Shown in pieces: positions 1 through 11,101 of a DNA stretch of 64,000 nucleotides. The stretch covers positions 52,675,671-52,739,670 of the forward strand of contig JASWHV010000008.1 in the NCBI GenBank assembly GCA_030760725.1. The letters run 5' to 3'. Position numbers and translations under genes: made by a program. The DNA is from Neostapfia colusana. Taxonomy: Eukaryota > Streptophyta > Magnoliopsida > Poales > Poaceae. Every line of letters starts with the position of its first letter. Position 1 is the first letter of the stretch. The notes below the pieces were generated by a model that had not been told where the DNA came from, made no database searches, and saw only the letters and a list, made by a program, of their open reading frames with translations.

Positions 1-2361
1 CACAACCAAAACATCCAACTTGCCTCGATCCCTACCTCTACATAACTCACAATAGCTCATTCAAGAGTATGGTATAATAAACTGATGCTTTCATATCCCA
101 AATATCCCATTCTAAGCATGGCTAAGCATATGCATGTAAATAAATGACATGACAAAATAAATCCCAACCCAAGCTACAAGGAAACAAAGTAATGCAATTC
201 TAGGGAAACTTTCCTAGCATGGGCTTCATATTTCATTTGACAATGCAAATAATTCTATCTACACATCCTAGCATAGGATCAAAGTGGTCAAGGACACTTG
301 CCTCCTTCTTGCTGCTCTTGAAATGGGTAGTCTTGGTCTTGGAATTGAATAACTTGTTCTTGAGCAGGTTCTACTTCATACCATCACACATAGCAAAAGA
401 AAAACAACACCCATAAGACATAGTTCACACTTCTATTTCATACAAACCACACATTCACATTTATGAAAGTTTCTTTACCATTTTATGTGTTGTGGATACT
501 CTATGTGTGTTGATTTGGGGCTTGCATACACTTTCATTTACATGTATAGGATTCCTACTTTGGTGTTCATATTTATACTCACATACTATATATATATATA
601 TACATATATATATGTGTGTTTCAGTTTTAAATAAATTCCTTATATATTAAACTACCAAGTATGTATGAAAAGTATTTTTCTTCTCCATATGTGCCTTCAT
701 AATTTCTATCAACCCTAAACTGAATTCTTTGTACTTTAGAAACTCCATTTATCATTTACTAGTTTCTATATTTCCAGATTTATATTCTTATGCATAATTA
801 TGCATTTTATTATTAAATTAGTAATACACACTACCTAAACAGATTAGGTTCTGGTCCTAAATAATTTAAGATCATATTTTGACCTTGGCTTCTGATGTAT
901 ACTATTTCATAATTATTTTCCCTATTTTTCTTTAACTATTCTTTACTTAAAAATGTGTCCCTATACTATTAAATGTGAATAATAGATGAAACAGATTTAT
1001 TTCAGCCCAAAAATATCTTTTTATCTCACTCCAAAGTTTTCTAAGTACTGAGAAAGTTTTTAATAATTTTGACAATTAGGTTTGTCCCCCTTTTTAATAT
1101 TTAAACACTAGTTACATATTCAATTTTCTAAATTAAATACTAAACAGGGCTAAAATAATGAACTCACCTCATTACAGGATCTATAATATTATTTTCATAA
1201 TTTCCAGGGGGCTAGCTACACTTGTCAGAGGTGTTTTTCCTAATTTCTATTTAGTCCAGGGGCTAAAACTGATTTTTAAATGAATTTACATGATTTTCTG
1301 GAGTTCCAGGGGCTAGATCTGAAGTTTCCGGGGCTAGCTCTCAATTCCAGAGAACCCCAGGGGGTAGCACGTAAGAATTCCAGTCTTTATAACGCGGGGC
1401 TGACGTGGACCGTCTGATTTTAAACCGACGGCTGAGATTATAACATCGAACCGGTACGCGGGGTTTTAAAGTCTACCGTGCGATTTAAAATAAACGGCGC
1501 ACAAGCGGCCACGTCGCTCTGATCGAGCGCGGGCGGCGCTGCCGGCGGCGCACGGCGGCGGGAAGCGGCGATCTCGCCGGAAAGTTTCGGATCCTCGAGA
1601 ATTCTGCCTAAAACTGTGATCTCATGGCATAGATCGGTAGAGGGGAGGTCAGGGATCTCACCTCGGGGGTTTTCTCGAGCTCGGGGGTCCTGGAAAGTGC
1701 TCTGCGGCGAGGTCCGAGGCAAAACCACGGCGAAGCTCGTCGGAGCTGGATTTGCACCGTAAGTCTTCGGGTTTTCTGCACCTGCAAAGTTCCCCGGAGG
1801 CGGTGGATCAAGACCAACGAGTTAGATCAGAGTTTCCGAGCTTAGATCGGCCAGAATTCACCGGCGAAGTCTCGGTGCTCACCGGAGTGAAAATCGGCGA
1901 TCGCGTGCGAAAAACTGATCGGATCGGTTGCTTTTATAGCCGGGGAAGGGCGGTGGTTCTGTTGTGATCGAGTTAGAGTCCGCTGGGTCCAGAATTCGGC
2001 TGCGGGGCGCGGTTTCCCGATCGGTTGCGATCGCGCGCGCGCGGGGAGAAGTCCGGGGTCGCGGGGTTAGGGATGACAGGCGGGTCCCACATGTCAGCGA
2101 GGGGCAGCGCGGCGCGCGCGGGGGCGGGCTGCGCGGGGGTTAGCTGGGCCGGCTGGGGTTTCGGCCCACTGGCCAGTTTTTTCTGGTTTTCCTTTTTCTT
2201 TTTCATTTCTTTTCTGTTTTGAGTATAATTTGAATTCCAGTTTGAATTTGAATTTTTGCAAAACATGCAATACGTCCAAAAATTTCCAAATTCCCCTCTG
2301 AACATGGTTTATGGTTCTAAATCCAAAATTTGAATCTTGACTAAAAATTTGGGGTGTTACA
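1..2361 (-). mobile_element. Tekay-like Gypsy LTR, left-truncated by the window
   Basis: The segment is colinear with 60290-62605, part of a complete 3.4-kb LTR at the other end of the window. It ends in GGGGTGTTACA at 2361, which on the minus strand is the LTR start TGTAACACCCC. A minus-strand TATA box lies at about 1932-1939, so U3 runs from 2361 leftward. No polypurine tract follows 2361, so this is either the outer edge of a 5' LTR or a solo LTR. About 1.1 kb of it lies outside the window. It has no coding capacity. A short TA run sits at 587-612. Confidence 0.8.
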
Positions 2362-2740
2362 CTATCCGGACCTGCTACTTTTTCCACTCGGATCTTGACT
2401 ACACGTCAGGCGGTACATTCGACACAGTGAAGCTAATGGCGATGGTCTTACACCGAGAGGATCGCCGGAGCGGTGGCTAGGGCTCGCAGGAGGTAGTGTC
2501 GGCAGCGGTTCACAGTGGAAAAGCAAGCATCCCCACTGTTGCTCAGGTTTGGTTACTCCTACGCGCTCGTGGGCATGTGGGGAAGCTTTTGTGGTGCTTG
2601 GCCAGGTCGAAGGAGTCCTAACAGCGGCCGGTGGCAAGGCGCCGCGGGGGTGGCGGAAGTGCTTCGTTGCGTGCCCTCTAGGAGCCCTCTAACCCATGCC
2701 AAATTGTGTCCGGGAGTGTCGATGTTTTTACCACGTCTAG
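2362..2740. other. unassigned sequence right of the LTR
   Basis: About 380 bp flanking the LTR end. The first five bases, ctatc, would be the target-site duplication partner, but the other end of that element is outside the window. No coding motif, repeat or RNA gene is recognisable. Confidence 0.4.
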
Positions 2741-3377
2741 TAATTGAATGCTTCACGTTTTATGTGTGGATGGATAGATAATAAAGACAAGGATTTATAC
2801 TGGTTTAGACAACGTGTCCTACGTCCAGTCTGGGGTGTTCGTCGGTCTTGTATTAGCTCACACGGTTCGAGGAACCATGGTCACAAGCGAGACTTTCTTG
2901 CGTGCGAGAGCCAATAGAAAGTCTAAGTGTCTCGTATGTGAGAGACATTTCGTCGTGCGAGGGGAGGTCCAGGCTTCCCCTTTTTATAGCCCGGTCGCCT
3001 ATACCTACCCGCCGGCTCCTCATATATGGGGCAGGGATTTACATGGTATGTAAGCGACTAAGGCGGCCCAAAGTGGCGCAGGAGCGACGAGTACACCTGC
3101 TCTCGTCTAGTCTACGGTCTACGTCTACTTTCCATCCCTGTACACCTATGCCAAGCGGGATGGGATGGGTGGTGATGATGGATCGGCATTGTGCTTGTCC
3201 TATCGCGCATGGAGTCCCACTCCATCGTAAATCCCTTCTGCCGTTCTGGCACGTCGGCATTTAATGCCTTCACTGCCTCTGGCCCGGGATCTAGCCCAGG
3301 TCACTTCCCTCCTTCAGTCTTGTCATCCGGGCTCGGAGGTCAGTTGTTGCTTCTGTTCCCGGGGGTCGGGTTTCATG
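2741..3377 (-). repeat. probable minus-strand LTR remnant (left half)
   Basis: A minus-strand TATA box (ctataaaaagg) lies at about 2981-2989, and the sequence downstream of it on that strand resembles an R-U5 region. The segment continues across the CACTA insertion into 15397-15500, where a minus-strand gggtaccc motif resembles the U3 start of the Tat-type LTRs at 41516 and 57269. No paired LTR is visible, so the family is unknown. Confidence 0.35.
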
Positions 3378-3564
3378 CACTACAGGAAAATATCAAATTA
3401 ACGACAGTCAAAATTATTAACGACGGTACCATCATTAATAAAAATATTCACTACGGTGTATATTGGCCGTCGTGAATAAAGCCCTGATTCACAATGGTTG
3501 ACCTAGACCGTCGTGAACAATGTCCTTATTCACGATGGTGAACGCTGACCGTCGTGAATACTTC
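3378..3564. repeat. CACTA MITE left terminal and subterminal region
   Basis: TIR CACTACAGGAA followed by copies of ttaacgacgg, accgtcgtgaa and ttcacgatgg in both orientations. Such subterminal arrays are the binding sites for the TNPA-type protein in the En/Spm family. Confidence 0.85.
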
Positions 3565-5200
3565 TGTAAAAGTCCCGAAACATGTAAATGGAAAACTTTA
3601 GTGATGAACAAAGTTGAGCTTAAATCGAAGAAATGGGACTTGCAAAAACTTTTCTAAACATATGAACATGGTCATGAGCAAGCACATGAATTCAAGTCCC
3701 CTTTGAGTTCAAATGATCTTTTAAATGCAAAGGTGGTCATTTTTAAATGAAGGATGCCAACTGTGGTTGTAAACCTCCCCTTGCAGTCACCGAGGCAGTG
3801 CCGCTGCCACCTCCCGAGCACTGTCGAACCGCCTCAGCACCGAAGAGATTTTTCCAGCCAGCCCTATACTCGGCCAAAGGGTGTTCATCGACTGCCCTCG
3901 AGCTCTTTCGCTGCTTTTTCTCCCTCGCTGACAGTTCAGCCTCTGACAAACCACTATCACCGACCCACCGGCGTCCGGCCATCTCGACAGGTTACACGCC
4001 GAACTGAGCCTCCCCACGGCGTCGCCGGGTCCTCCTCTAGGTGTCTGTCACAAGAGCCCGACGTTTCCTACACTGGAACTCGGCACCGAGCTCGGTTTAT
4101 CCGTCGATGCCACCGTGAGCTGCTGACCATAAGATCACGTCGCCTGCTCGCCACAGTACATCTCCCACCGAATTTCAAAAGTAAAAAGGTTCGCCTAGAC
4201 CTCTTCTTGTTTCACAGCAACACTGGCAGCTTGTCACAAACTGTGCTCGCCAGAATTTGGTTTCTCCCACCGACATGTGGTATGAACCGTGAGGAGGAAA
4301 TCGGGAAATTAGGGCGACACGATGCACCACTCATCACCAGACCTAGAAACCCAGTTGTAGATGTTCGTGCGAGCACATGGGATCAAGAACTAGGAAGAAC
4401 CGTCGAGGAAACCTTCGGTTCTTCAAGTTTTTCGAATTTTCACCGAAATTGACCTAGGTCGCACGGTGAACTCCTAGTTGCCAACGTTTCTCGCGAGATC
4501 AGAGCCTTGGACGTTGCTCCCTAGGTCATGGCGATGCTGTAGGAGCTAACCGAAGCATGGTTGGACATTACAGCGTCCTCACGACGTCGCCGGAGTTGCC
4601 ACTGAGGCTGTCGCCGTCGCGAAGCTATTTCCGGTGATTGTCGGTCGGCGACAAGGGTAGCAACATGTTCCTCGCATGAAATAATGTAGAGGTGGTGAAA
4701 ATTGGGAAGTTTCAGGCACCGGAACCCCCTCCCGGCGAGAGCTCCGGCGAGCTCGGCGGCGCGGGAGCGCGGGTGGCTGGAGGTAGACGAAGACGGGGGC
4801 TGGCCCACGTGTCAGTCTCTGTTGCAGGGAAGTTAGATCTTCTGTGGCCTCGGATCGGGATGTGGCAATGCGGGAAAGTTCTGGTCAGTTCTTAGCTCCA
4901 CAAATCCTAGGAATATTCATTCATGCTCCCTGAGCTATGTTTGTAATTGTAGTTCACTTGAATTTGCTTGAAAGTGCAAATTTATTCAGAATTAATTCCT
5001 TTTTGCCTAAATGCTTAGGGAATTGTTCTGAGTGATATACTCACTTAAAAATTCTAAATTTTGGTCCAGATGACTTCTTGTGACAAGGAACTCACATGAA
5101 AAGTTTTAGCTCCATTGGAGCTTTGGATCAGTACTGTTCTGTTCAACCACATTAGGTGATCAACACACAAGTGATGAAACACACTTATCAGTTGACCATA
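3565..5200 (+). repeat. 5' LTR of the Tekay element, partial
   Basis: Colinear with the 3' LTR but with two internal deletions. The segment equivalent to about 11326-11683 is missing near 3790, and the one equivalent to about 12751-13216 is missing near 4887. After 5200 the match to the 3' LTR (next bases gtacttaaacc at 13549) stops, because a fragment of another LTR takes over. Confidence 0.85.
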
Positions 5201-6546
5201 TGTGACGCTCTCAATTCTGTGGAAAACCACGGAACCGAGAACTGATGCATATGTGTGCCCAGGATGTTCATCACACATACACATATATTCCACAAACTGA
5301 ATTCAGAATATATATAACCACAAATAACAGAGTTTATTACAATGTTTCATGAGTCTTGGACTCATGCTCACAGCGGAAGTCTTATTTCTATGCAGCGGAA
5401 GTCTTCTAACTAATGCGGAAGCAATTCTAGGCAGTAGTGGCTCCATCTCTACTCCATCTCCACAGGCAAGGTTGAGAACAGATTACACGCCTAATGCTCC
5501 ACTTGGTCTTCATAGTAATCTTCTCCTGTTGCTGATGATGAAATAATAATGCAAGTTTGAGTACAATGATGTACTCAGCAAGTGCGGAAAAATATGATAT
5601 GTAGCTCACAACAAGGTAGGTATAAAAGGGCTCATTGCAGAAAGCAAAGTTATTTATCAAAAACCATGATAAAACAGCAAACTTATCTTTAGGTGAATGT
5701 AATCCCAACATGTATTAAATACCAATCATACCTCCATTATGTTCATTACCTTCCATGTCCCATCCAGACATTTATCAACCTCATTCTTGCTCACGAATAC
5801 CTCCTCGTATCCGCTACCATCTCACGAATACCATCTCGTATTCGCTACCATTTCATCCCGTAAACAATTTCCGTCTCACACCGTTCAACCTTGTTTCAAT
5901 GACTCAACAGTCATGCAACCCATCTCATCACCCAGACTCAACAGTCATGCAACCCATCTTATCACCCGGACTCAACAGTCCCGAAAACAAAACCAAAACC
6001 AAATCATCCAAAACCATAACCAATAACCATCCCAACTAATCATGGAAGTTGGCCAGGCGCTCGTGACCGTAAGCTCGGCTATCATGATAGTTTTAAGACT
6101 CTGCAGAGTTTGCACCACTTTACCCACAAGTTTGTGATTTCGTCGCCCGTCGGCGACTGCAGAACCTCCATTATACCAGTACACAACCGTCGGTGTATGG
6201 CCAAGAGATCACAAAATAGCCTTTACAAAGGGGCTACTACATATATGGACTCACTAAGGTTTCACCGGCAGGCTAGAATCTCCAATTCTCCCACCCACGG
6301 GCCCCCTCTTGTGCCATGCAGTTCCCAGGGCAGTCCTCACTCGACTCCCATTCCCCGCGCCTTCCATGGTCCATAACAATCTAGCAACTTACCTAATTAG
6401 TCAGCTAAGCCGCACCCATACTTGGCCTTGTGGTGGCACTGTTATCCTGGCATGTGCTCGCATGAACCGGTCCTTAGATCTACGGCAAGTAAACCACCAT
6501 CTCATGCTACCTCATTCACAAACCCAGTCTTGTCTAGATCTCCCTC
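5201..6546 (-). mobile_element. antisense fragment of another Gypsy LTR family
   Basis: It begins tgtgacgctctcaattctg at 5201. Over about 1.34 kb it is the reverse complement of 20210-21550, the 3' part of the solo LTR at 18593-21550. The match stops at ...agatctccctc near 6546, and gag begins 30 bp later. The second half of this LTR, its far target duplication, and the host element's own LTR end, PBS and leader are all absent. This implies an insertion followed by a deletion reaching almost to the gag start codon. Confidence 0.82.
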
Positions 6547-6575
6547 AGTCTTGCTCTCATTTTGTTTCGTGCAGT

Positions 6576-7388
6576 ATGGTACGCACACATTCTCAAATGG
6601 AGCTTGGAGGTTTGAGTCGAGGTGGGAATGACTCGACTTCATCACAAGAGCCATCACCAACCGGATTGGCGGAAATTATGGCAAAGATGAATGGAACTCT
6701 CCAAACTCTAGATCAGCAAGCAATATATAGAGAAGCTCAACATCACATGCCAACCCCGAGCACTTATCTGGATTTCTGGGCGACACAACCGCCGGTATTC
6801 TCCGAAGAGGCTGACCATTGTGAAGTAAATCACTGGTTACGTGTCATTGAGTCCAAGTTTGGGTTGATTCAATGTGATGAATTCCAGAAGACTCTATTTG
6901 CCGCTCAGCAGCTTCACGGCTTTGCTGGAGCATGGTGGGCAAAATACCTTGCTATCCAACCAGCAGGGCATCGTGTCACATGGGCGGAGTTCCAGGATGC
7001 ATTTCTTGCTCGTTTCGTTCCTGCGGGCATAATGCAAACAAGTCTGGATGAATTCTGGAATCTAAAGCAAGGGGAAATGAGTGTTATTGAGTATGCGAAG
7101 GAATTCAATCGTTTAGCTCAATATGTCCCTGATTATATGAAATCACCATCCATGAGGGGTTATCATTTTTACCGAGGGCTGACTGCTAGGCTGCGATGTG
7201 AGTTGGCTCAAGTTAGCCAAGAGAATTTTGATGAGTTTGTTAGCTGTGCTATCACTCAGGAATAATATTCCAATCTCTACCTTAAAGAAAAGAGGGAGAG
7301 GGACTCATCACAGGATGAATGCAATCATCTACCTCAGAAGTATCGGTGGGTAACCCGTTCACCTTCCGGTTGAGAGGTTCCACAAGAA
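6576..7388 (+). pseudogene. gag: gag of the Tekay chromovirus
   Basis: Gag builds the virus-like particle that packages the element's RNA in the cytoplasm. The reading frame opens with ATG at 6576 (MVRTHSQ) and runs about 230 codons to a TAA at 7263. A typical Gypsy retrotrans_gag core is readable: a WLRVIES stretch near residue 90, then AWWAKY, FLARFVP and EYAKEFNRLAQYVP. After the TAA the same frame continues through a second stop (TGA near 7371) into the protease region, so gag and pol were one polyprotein. No clear CCHC zinc knuckle is readable between the stops. Upstream there is no PBS or leader; the start codon lies 30 bp from the antisense LTR fragment. Confidence 0.85.
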
Positions 7389-8153
7389 GTGCAGTCATTC
7401 TTGGAGTATGATGACTCGTATACTCCACAGAGGTTTTATTTACCTTCACCGCAGCAGAAACTTAATTCTCGTGCACCTCAGTATCAACAAGGTGCACCAG
7501 AATATAATTTCCCTCAAGAGGTTGAAGATGATCACGGTGATTTCTCAGCTGAACCGAGTGGTACCCCACTTCATATTGACAATGAACTCAACGTCAATGA
7601 AGCAACTGAACCGAGCAGCAACATTATGTCTGCGGGTTCAGATCCAAAGAGTGATCTTGGACAGCAAAGAAAAGCCATGTCCAAAGTGGGAACTGTTAAT
7701 TATGTGTCAGTCGATGATCTGCCCAAAGGAGGTCCAATTCTTGCGGGCAGGTTCACATTAAATGACAAGCCGGTTGTCATTCTATTCGACTCTGGTGCAA
7801 CACATAACTTCATTAGCAAGGCGACGGTGATCCGGGATCAGATCTCCACAATTACCACAAAAGGTTCTTACCTTATTCATTTGCCAGGTGGAGACATATC
7901 GACTAATGAAGTCGTTTCTAGAGCACCACTTTGTTTGGGTGGAAAAATTTATCCTACCACCCTCATTATTCTCGAAGATCAAGGAATTGATGCTATATTG
8001 GGAATCTCATGGTTGACCTTCCATAAGGCTGTTATAGACATCGAGAACAAGAGTTTCATTTGGAGTCTCCCCTTCACGGGCGTCATACATTGCATCTCGG
8101 AAAAGCTGTTTCCAAAGACCCGGAAGTATGTAATGCCGAAGCTTGCAAGTTAG
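7389..8153 (+). pseudogene. pol: protease region of the Tekay pol
   Basis: Retroviral-type aspartic protease that cuts the Gag-Pol polyprotein. The active site LFDSGATHNFIS lies at about 7770-7805, a normal DSG triad for plant Gypsy elements. A second conserved patch, ILGISWLTFHKAVID, follows about 75 residues later. The frame is the same as gag. It closes at 8153, where the reverse transcriptase has already begun in another frame, so at least one frameshift separates protease from RT. The roughly 120 residues before the active site are hydrophilic linker with no recognisable domain. Confidence 0.85.
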
Positions 8154-9545
8154 AAGACATTCCGGTAGTCCGTGAATATCTGGACGTGTTTCCCGAAGAT
8201 CTTCAAGGATTACCACATGAGCGCGAGGTGGAATTCAAAATAGAGTTGATACCGGGAACCACGCCGATCACTCGGAGACCATACAAAATGGCTCCAAATG
8301 AATTAGCTGAACTGAAGGAGCAACTCAAAGATCTGATGGACAAGGGGTTTATTCGTCCAAGATCATCACCATGGGGTTTCTCGGTCTTATTTGTAAAGAA
8401 GAAGGATGAGACGATGAGGCTATGTGTCGACTATCGTCCGTTAAATGCGGTGACGATAAAGAACAAGTATCCACTACCAAGAATTAATATTCTCTTTGAT
8501 CAACTAGTGGGTGCTAAAGTATTCTCCAAGATGGACCTAAGGTCGGGATATCATCAAATCAAGATTCGAGCGGAAGATGTCCTGAAAACAACATTCTCGA
8601 CAAGATATGGACTCTATGAGTATCTTGTCATGTCATTTGGGTTGACCAATGCTCTGGCTCGATTTATGTATCTTATGAACTCGGTGTTCATGCCGGAGCT
8701 GGATCAGTTCATCGTGGTATTCATCGACGATATCTTAGTCTATTCCAAATCTGAAGAGGAACACGCTAAACATTTGCATATTGTGCTTCAACGCTTGAGA
8801 GATCACGAGCTCTATGCAAAGTTTAGTAAATGCTAATTCTGGATCAACCAAGTGCCGTTTCTTGGACATATTATTTCAGCGGAAGGCATTGCTGTTGATC
8901 CAAGCAAGATTGAACAAGTGCTTAAATGGAAGTCTCCAACATCAGTCCATGAAGTTCGTAGCTTCTTAGGTTTGGCGGGATATTATCGGAGGTTCATCCG
9001 GGGCTTCTCAAAAATCTCTAAATCTATGACGGAGCTACTGAAAAAGGGCATCAAATATGATTGGAGCAAGCCATGTGAGGATGCTTTTCAAGCATTGGTG
9101 AAACACCTCACGACAGCCCCGGTTCTAGCTCAACCGGATACAACCAAGCCCTTTGATGTTTATTGTGATGCGTCCGGCATCGGACTTGGTTGTGTACTCA
9201 TGCAAGGAGGATGCGTGGTCGCATATGGATCACGGCAATTACGGAATCATGAACAACATTATCCAACTCATGATCTCGAACTTGCTGCCGTGGTGTTAGC
9301 TTTGAAGATGTGGAGACATTACCTATTGGGAAATCTGGTTCATCTCTACACTGACCACAAAAGTTTGAAGTACATATTCACTCAAAAAGAGTTGAATATG
9401 CGACATGGCGATGGTTGGAGCTGATCAAGGACTATGAGATTGAGATTCATTATCATCCGCGTAAGGATAATGTGGTTGCTGATGCACTCAGCCCGAAGTC
9501 TCATATTCATAATCTGACCATTACGCCGATAGAAGAGGAATAACC
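8144..9545 (+). pseudogene. pol: reverse transcriptase and RNase H of the Tekay pol
   Basis: RT copies the element RNA into DNA and RNase H removes the template. RT motifs are readable in order: PYKMAPNELAELKEQL, RLCVDYRPLNAVT, FSKMDLRSGYHQI (motif A aspartate), FGLTNALARF and the catalytic VVFIDDILVYS near 8720. A TAA at 8834 replaces the usual Glu in the AKFSKCEFW connection segment. After it the same frame gives the RNase H part, with YCDASG, an acidic LELAAVVLAL helix and LYTDHKSL, so its catalytic acids are present. Near 9405 the frame shifts (tail WLELIKDYEIEIHYHP), and another stop follows at 9541. The catalytic residues survive but the reading frame does not. Confidence 0.88.
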
Positions 9546-9555
9546 GAGTCTCTAC

Positions 9556-10644
9556 TTGGTTCCATATGGAGCTCTACATAATCTGGCTCTCATACCCACA
9601 ATAAGAGAGGATGTTATGAAAGCTCAAAAGCAAGATAAGGGCATGGCTCATATCAAAAGGAGGTTGAAGAACGGGGAGATGAAATGTTTCTGGTTAGATG
9701 ATGAAGATACCCTATGGTTCAAGGACCGGATAGTCATACCCTGTGATATGAGGCTGCGGAAGAAAATTTTGGATGAGGCTCACTTATCCAAATTTTCTAT
9801 TCATCCGGGCAGCAATAAAATGTACCAAGACCTCCGGAAGAAGTTTTGGTGGACACGTATGAAACGTGAAGTTGCAAAATACGTTTCGGAATGTGATACG
9901 TGTCGAAGAGCTAAGGCCGACCACGTGAATAAGTCGGGCCTGCTGCAACCACTACAAATACCTGCATGGAAGTGGGAAGACTTGAGTATGGATTTCATCA
10001 TCGGGTTGCCGATGACCTCCCACCACCATGATTCGATTTGGGTAATCATTGACCGATTAACCAAATCAGCACGTTTCATCCCTATGCATACCAACTACAA
10101 CACCAATCAGTATGCGGAGTTGTACATAGCACGAATCTTGTGCTTGCATGGGGTTCCCCGTACCATTGTGTCCGACAGAGGATTGCTGTTCGTAGCCCAT
10201 TTCTGGGAGCAGCTACACGCATCTTTGGAAACCAAATTGATTCTAAGCTCCACGAATCACCCTCAAACCAATGGGCAAACTGAGAGGGTGAATCAAATAC
10301 TTGATGATATGCTAAGGGTGTGTGCCATCCACCACCGTAAGAGCTGGGATGATCACTTACCGTTGGCGGAGTTCTCGTACAACAACGGTTATCAAACGAG
10401 CATCAAGATGGCACCTTATGAAGCTCTCTACGGCCGGAAGTGCCGCACACCCTTGAACTGGTGTGAATCCGACGAGAGAGTTGTTTACGGGATTGATCTC
10501 GTCAATGAAGCAGAAGAGCGGGTAAGGCTTATTCAAGCAAATCTTAAAGCCGCTCATCCAGAAAAAAGAGCTATGCGGATAAGAGACGTCGTCCCCTGGA
10601 ATTTCAAGTTGGAGACCACGTATATCTCTGCGTATCTCCTATGA
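9556..10644 (+). pseudogene. pol: integrase of the Tekay pol
   Basis: Integrase joins the cDNA to the host chromosome. The N-terminal H-H-C-C zinc site is visible (HLSKFSIHPG ... CDTCRRAK), followed by the catalytic core with LSMDFIIGLP, TIVSDRG and HPQTNGQTERVNQ, which supply the D, D and E residues. The GRKCRTPLNW patch typical of chromoviruses lies near the C-terminal side. This frame is open for about 360 codons, the longest open stretch in the element. It closes at 10644 just as the C-terminal domain continues in another frame, marking a further frameshift. Confidence 0.9.
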
Positions 10645-11080
10645 AGGGCATTCACCGATCCGGAGTGAAAGGAAAATTAGTTCTGCGTTTTATCGGTCCC
10701 TTTGCCATCATCGAAATATGTGGACCCGTGGCATACCGTTTGGAGTTACCGGCAACCTTAGCCGGAGTTCATAACGTCTTCCACATATCTCAGTTGTGGA
10801 AGTGTTTGAAAGTTCCAACGGAGATTCTCATGGGGAGCAGCAGATTTAAAGCCGGACCTTACTTATGTTGAGCGTCCAACCCGGATAATTGATGAGAAGA
10901 CTCGCGAGACAAGAAACGGGACGCTGTGATTTTTCAAAGTGCTATGGGACAATCACACGTCCGAGGAACTACGTGGGAAAGCGAGGAATATCTACAACGC
11001 AATCATCCAGAGTTATTAGAGGCTTATGTACAATAGTCATCCTCCCCGCATTGTTCTTAATCATGAATCTCGGGACAAGA
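10641..11080 (+). pseudogene. pol: integrase C-terminal domain and chromodomain
   Basis: Continues the integrase in a new frame: KGKLVLRFIGPF, AYRLELPATLAGVHNVFHIS and QLWKCLKVP are standard for the chromovirus integrase tail. A further frame change leads to LTYVERPTRIIDEKTRETRN and FFKVLWDNHTSEE, a chromodomain-like end with one stop between the two stretches. In chromoviruses this module is thought to steer insertion to marked chromatin. The frame ends in the short stretch before the polypurine tract. Confidence 0.82.
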
Positions 11081-11088
11081 TTCTTTTT

Positions 11089-11101
11089 ATGGGGGGAGGA
11101 A
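11089..11101 (+). other. polypurine tract
   Basis: Tggggggaggaa directly precedes the 3' LTR start at 11102. This is the expected plus-strand priming site for reverse transcription. Confidence 0.85.

Noticed and set aside
3754..4452. A 232-codon plus-strand open frame, with a similar one at 11559-12087
   Set aside because: Lies in both LTR copies of the Tekay element but in differing frames and lengths; Ser/Arg/Pro-rich with no domain; LTR sequence.
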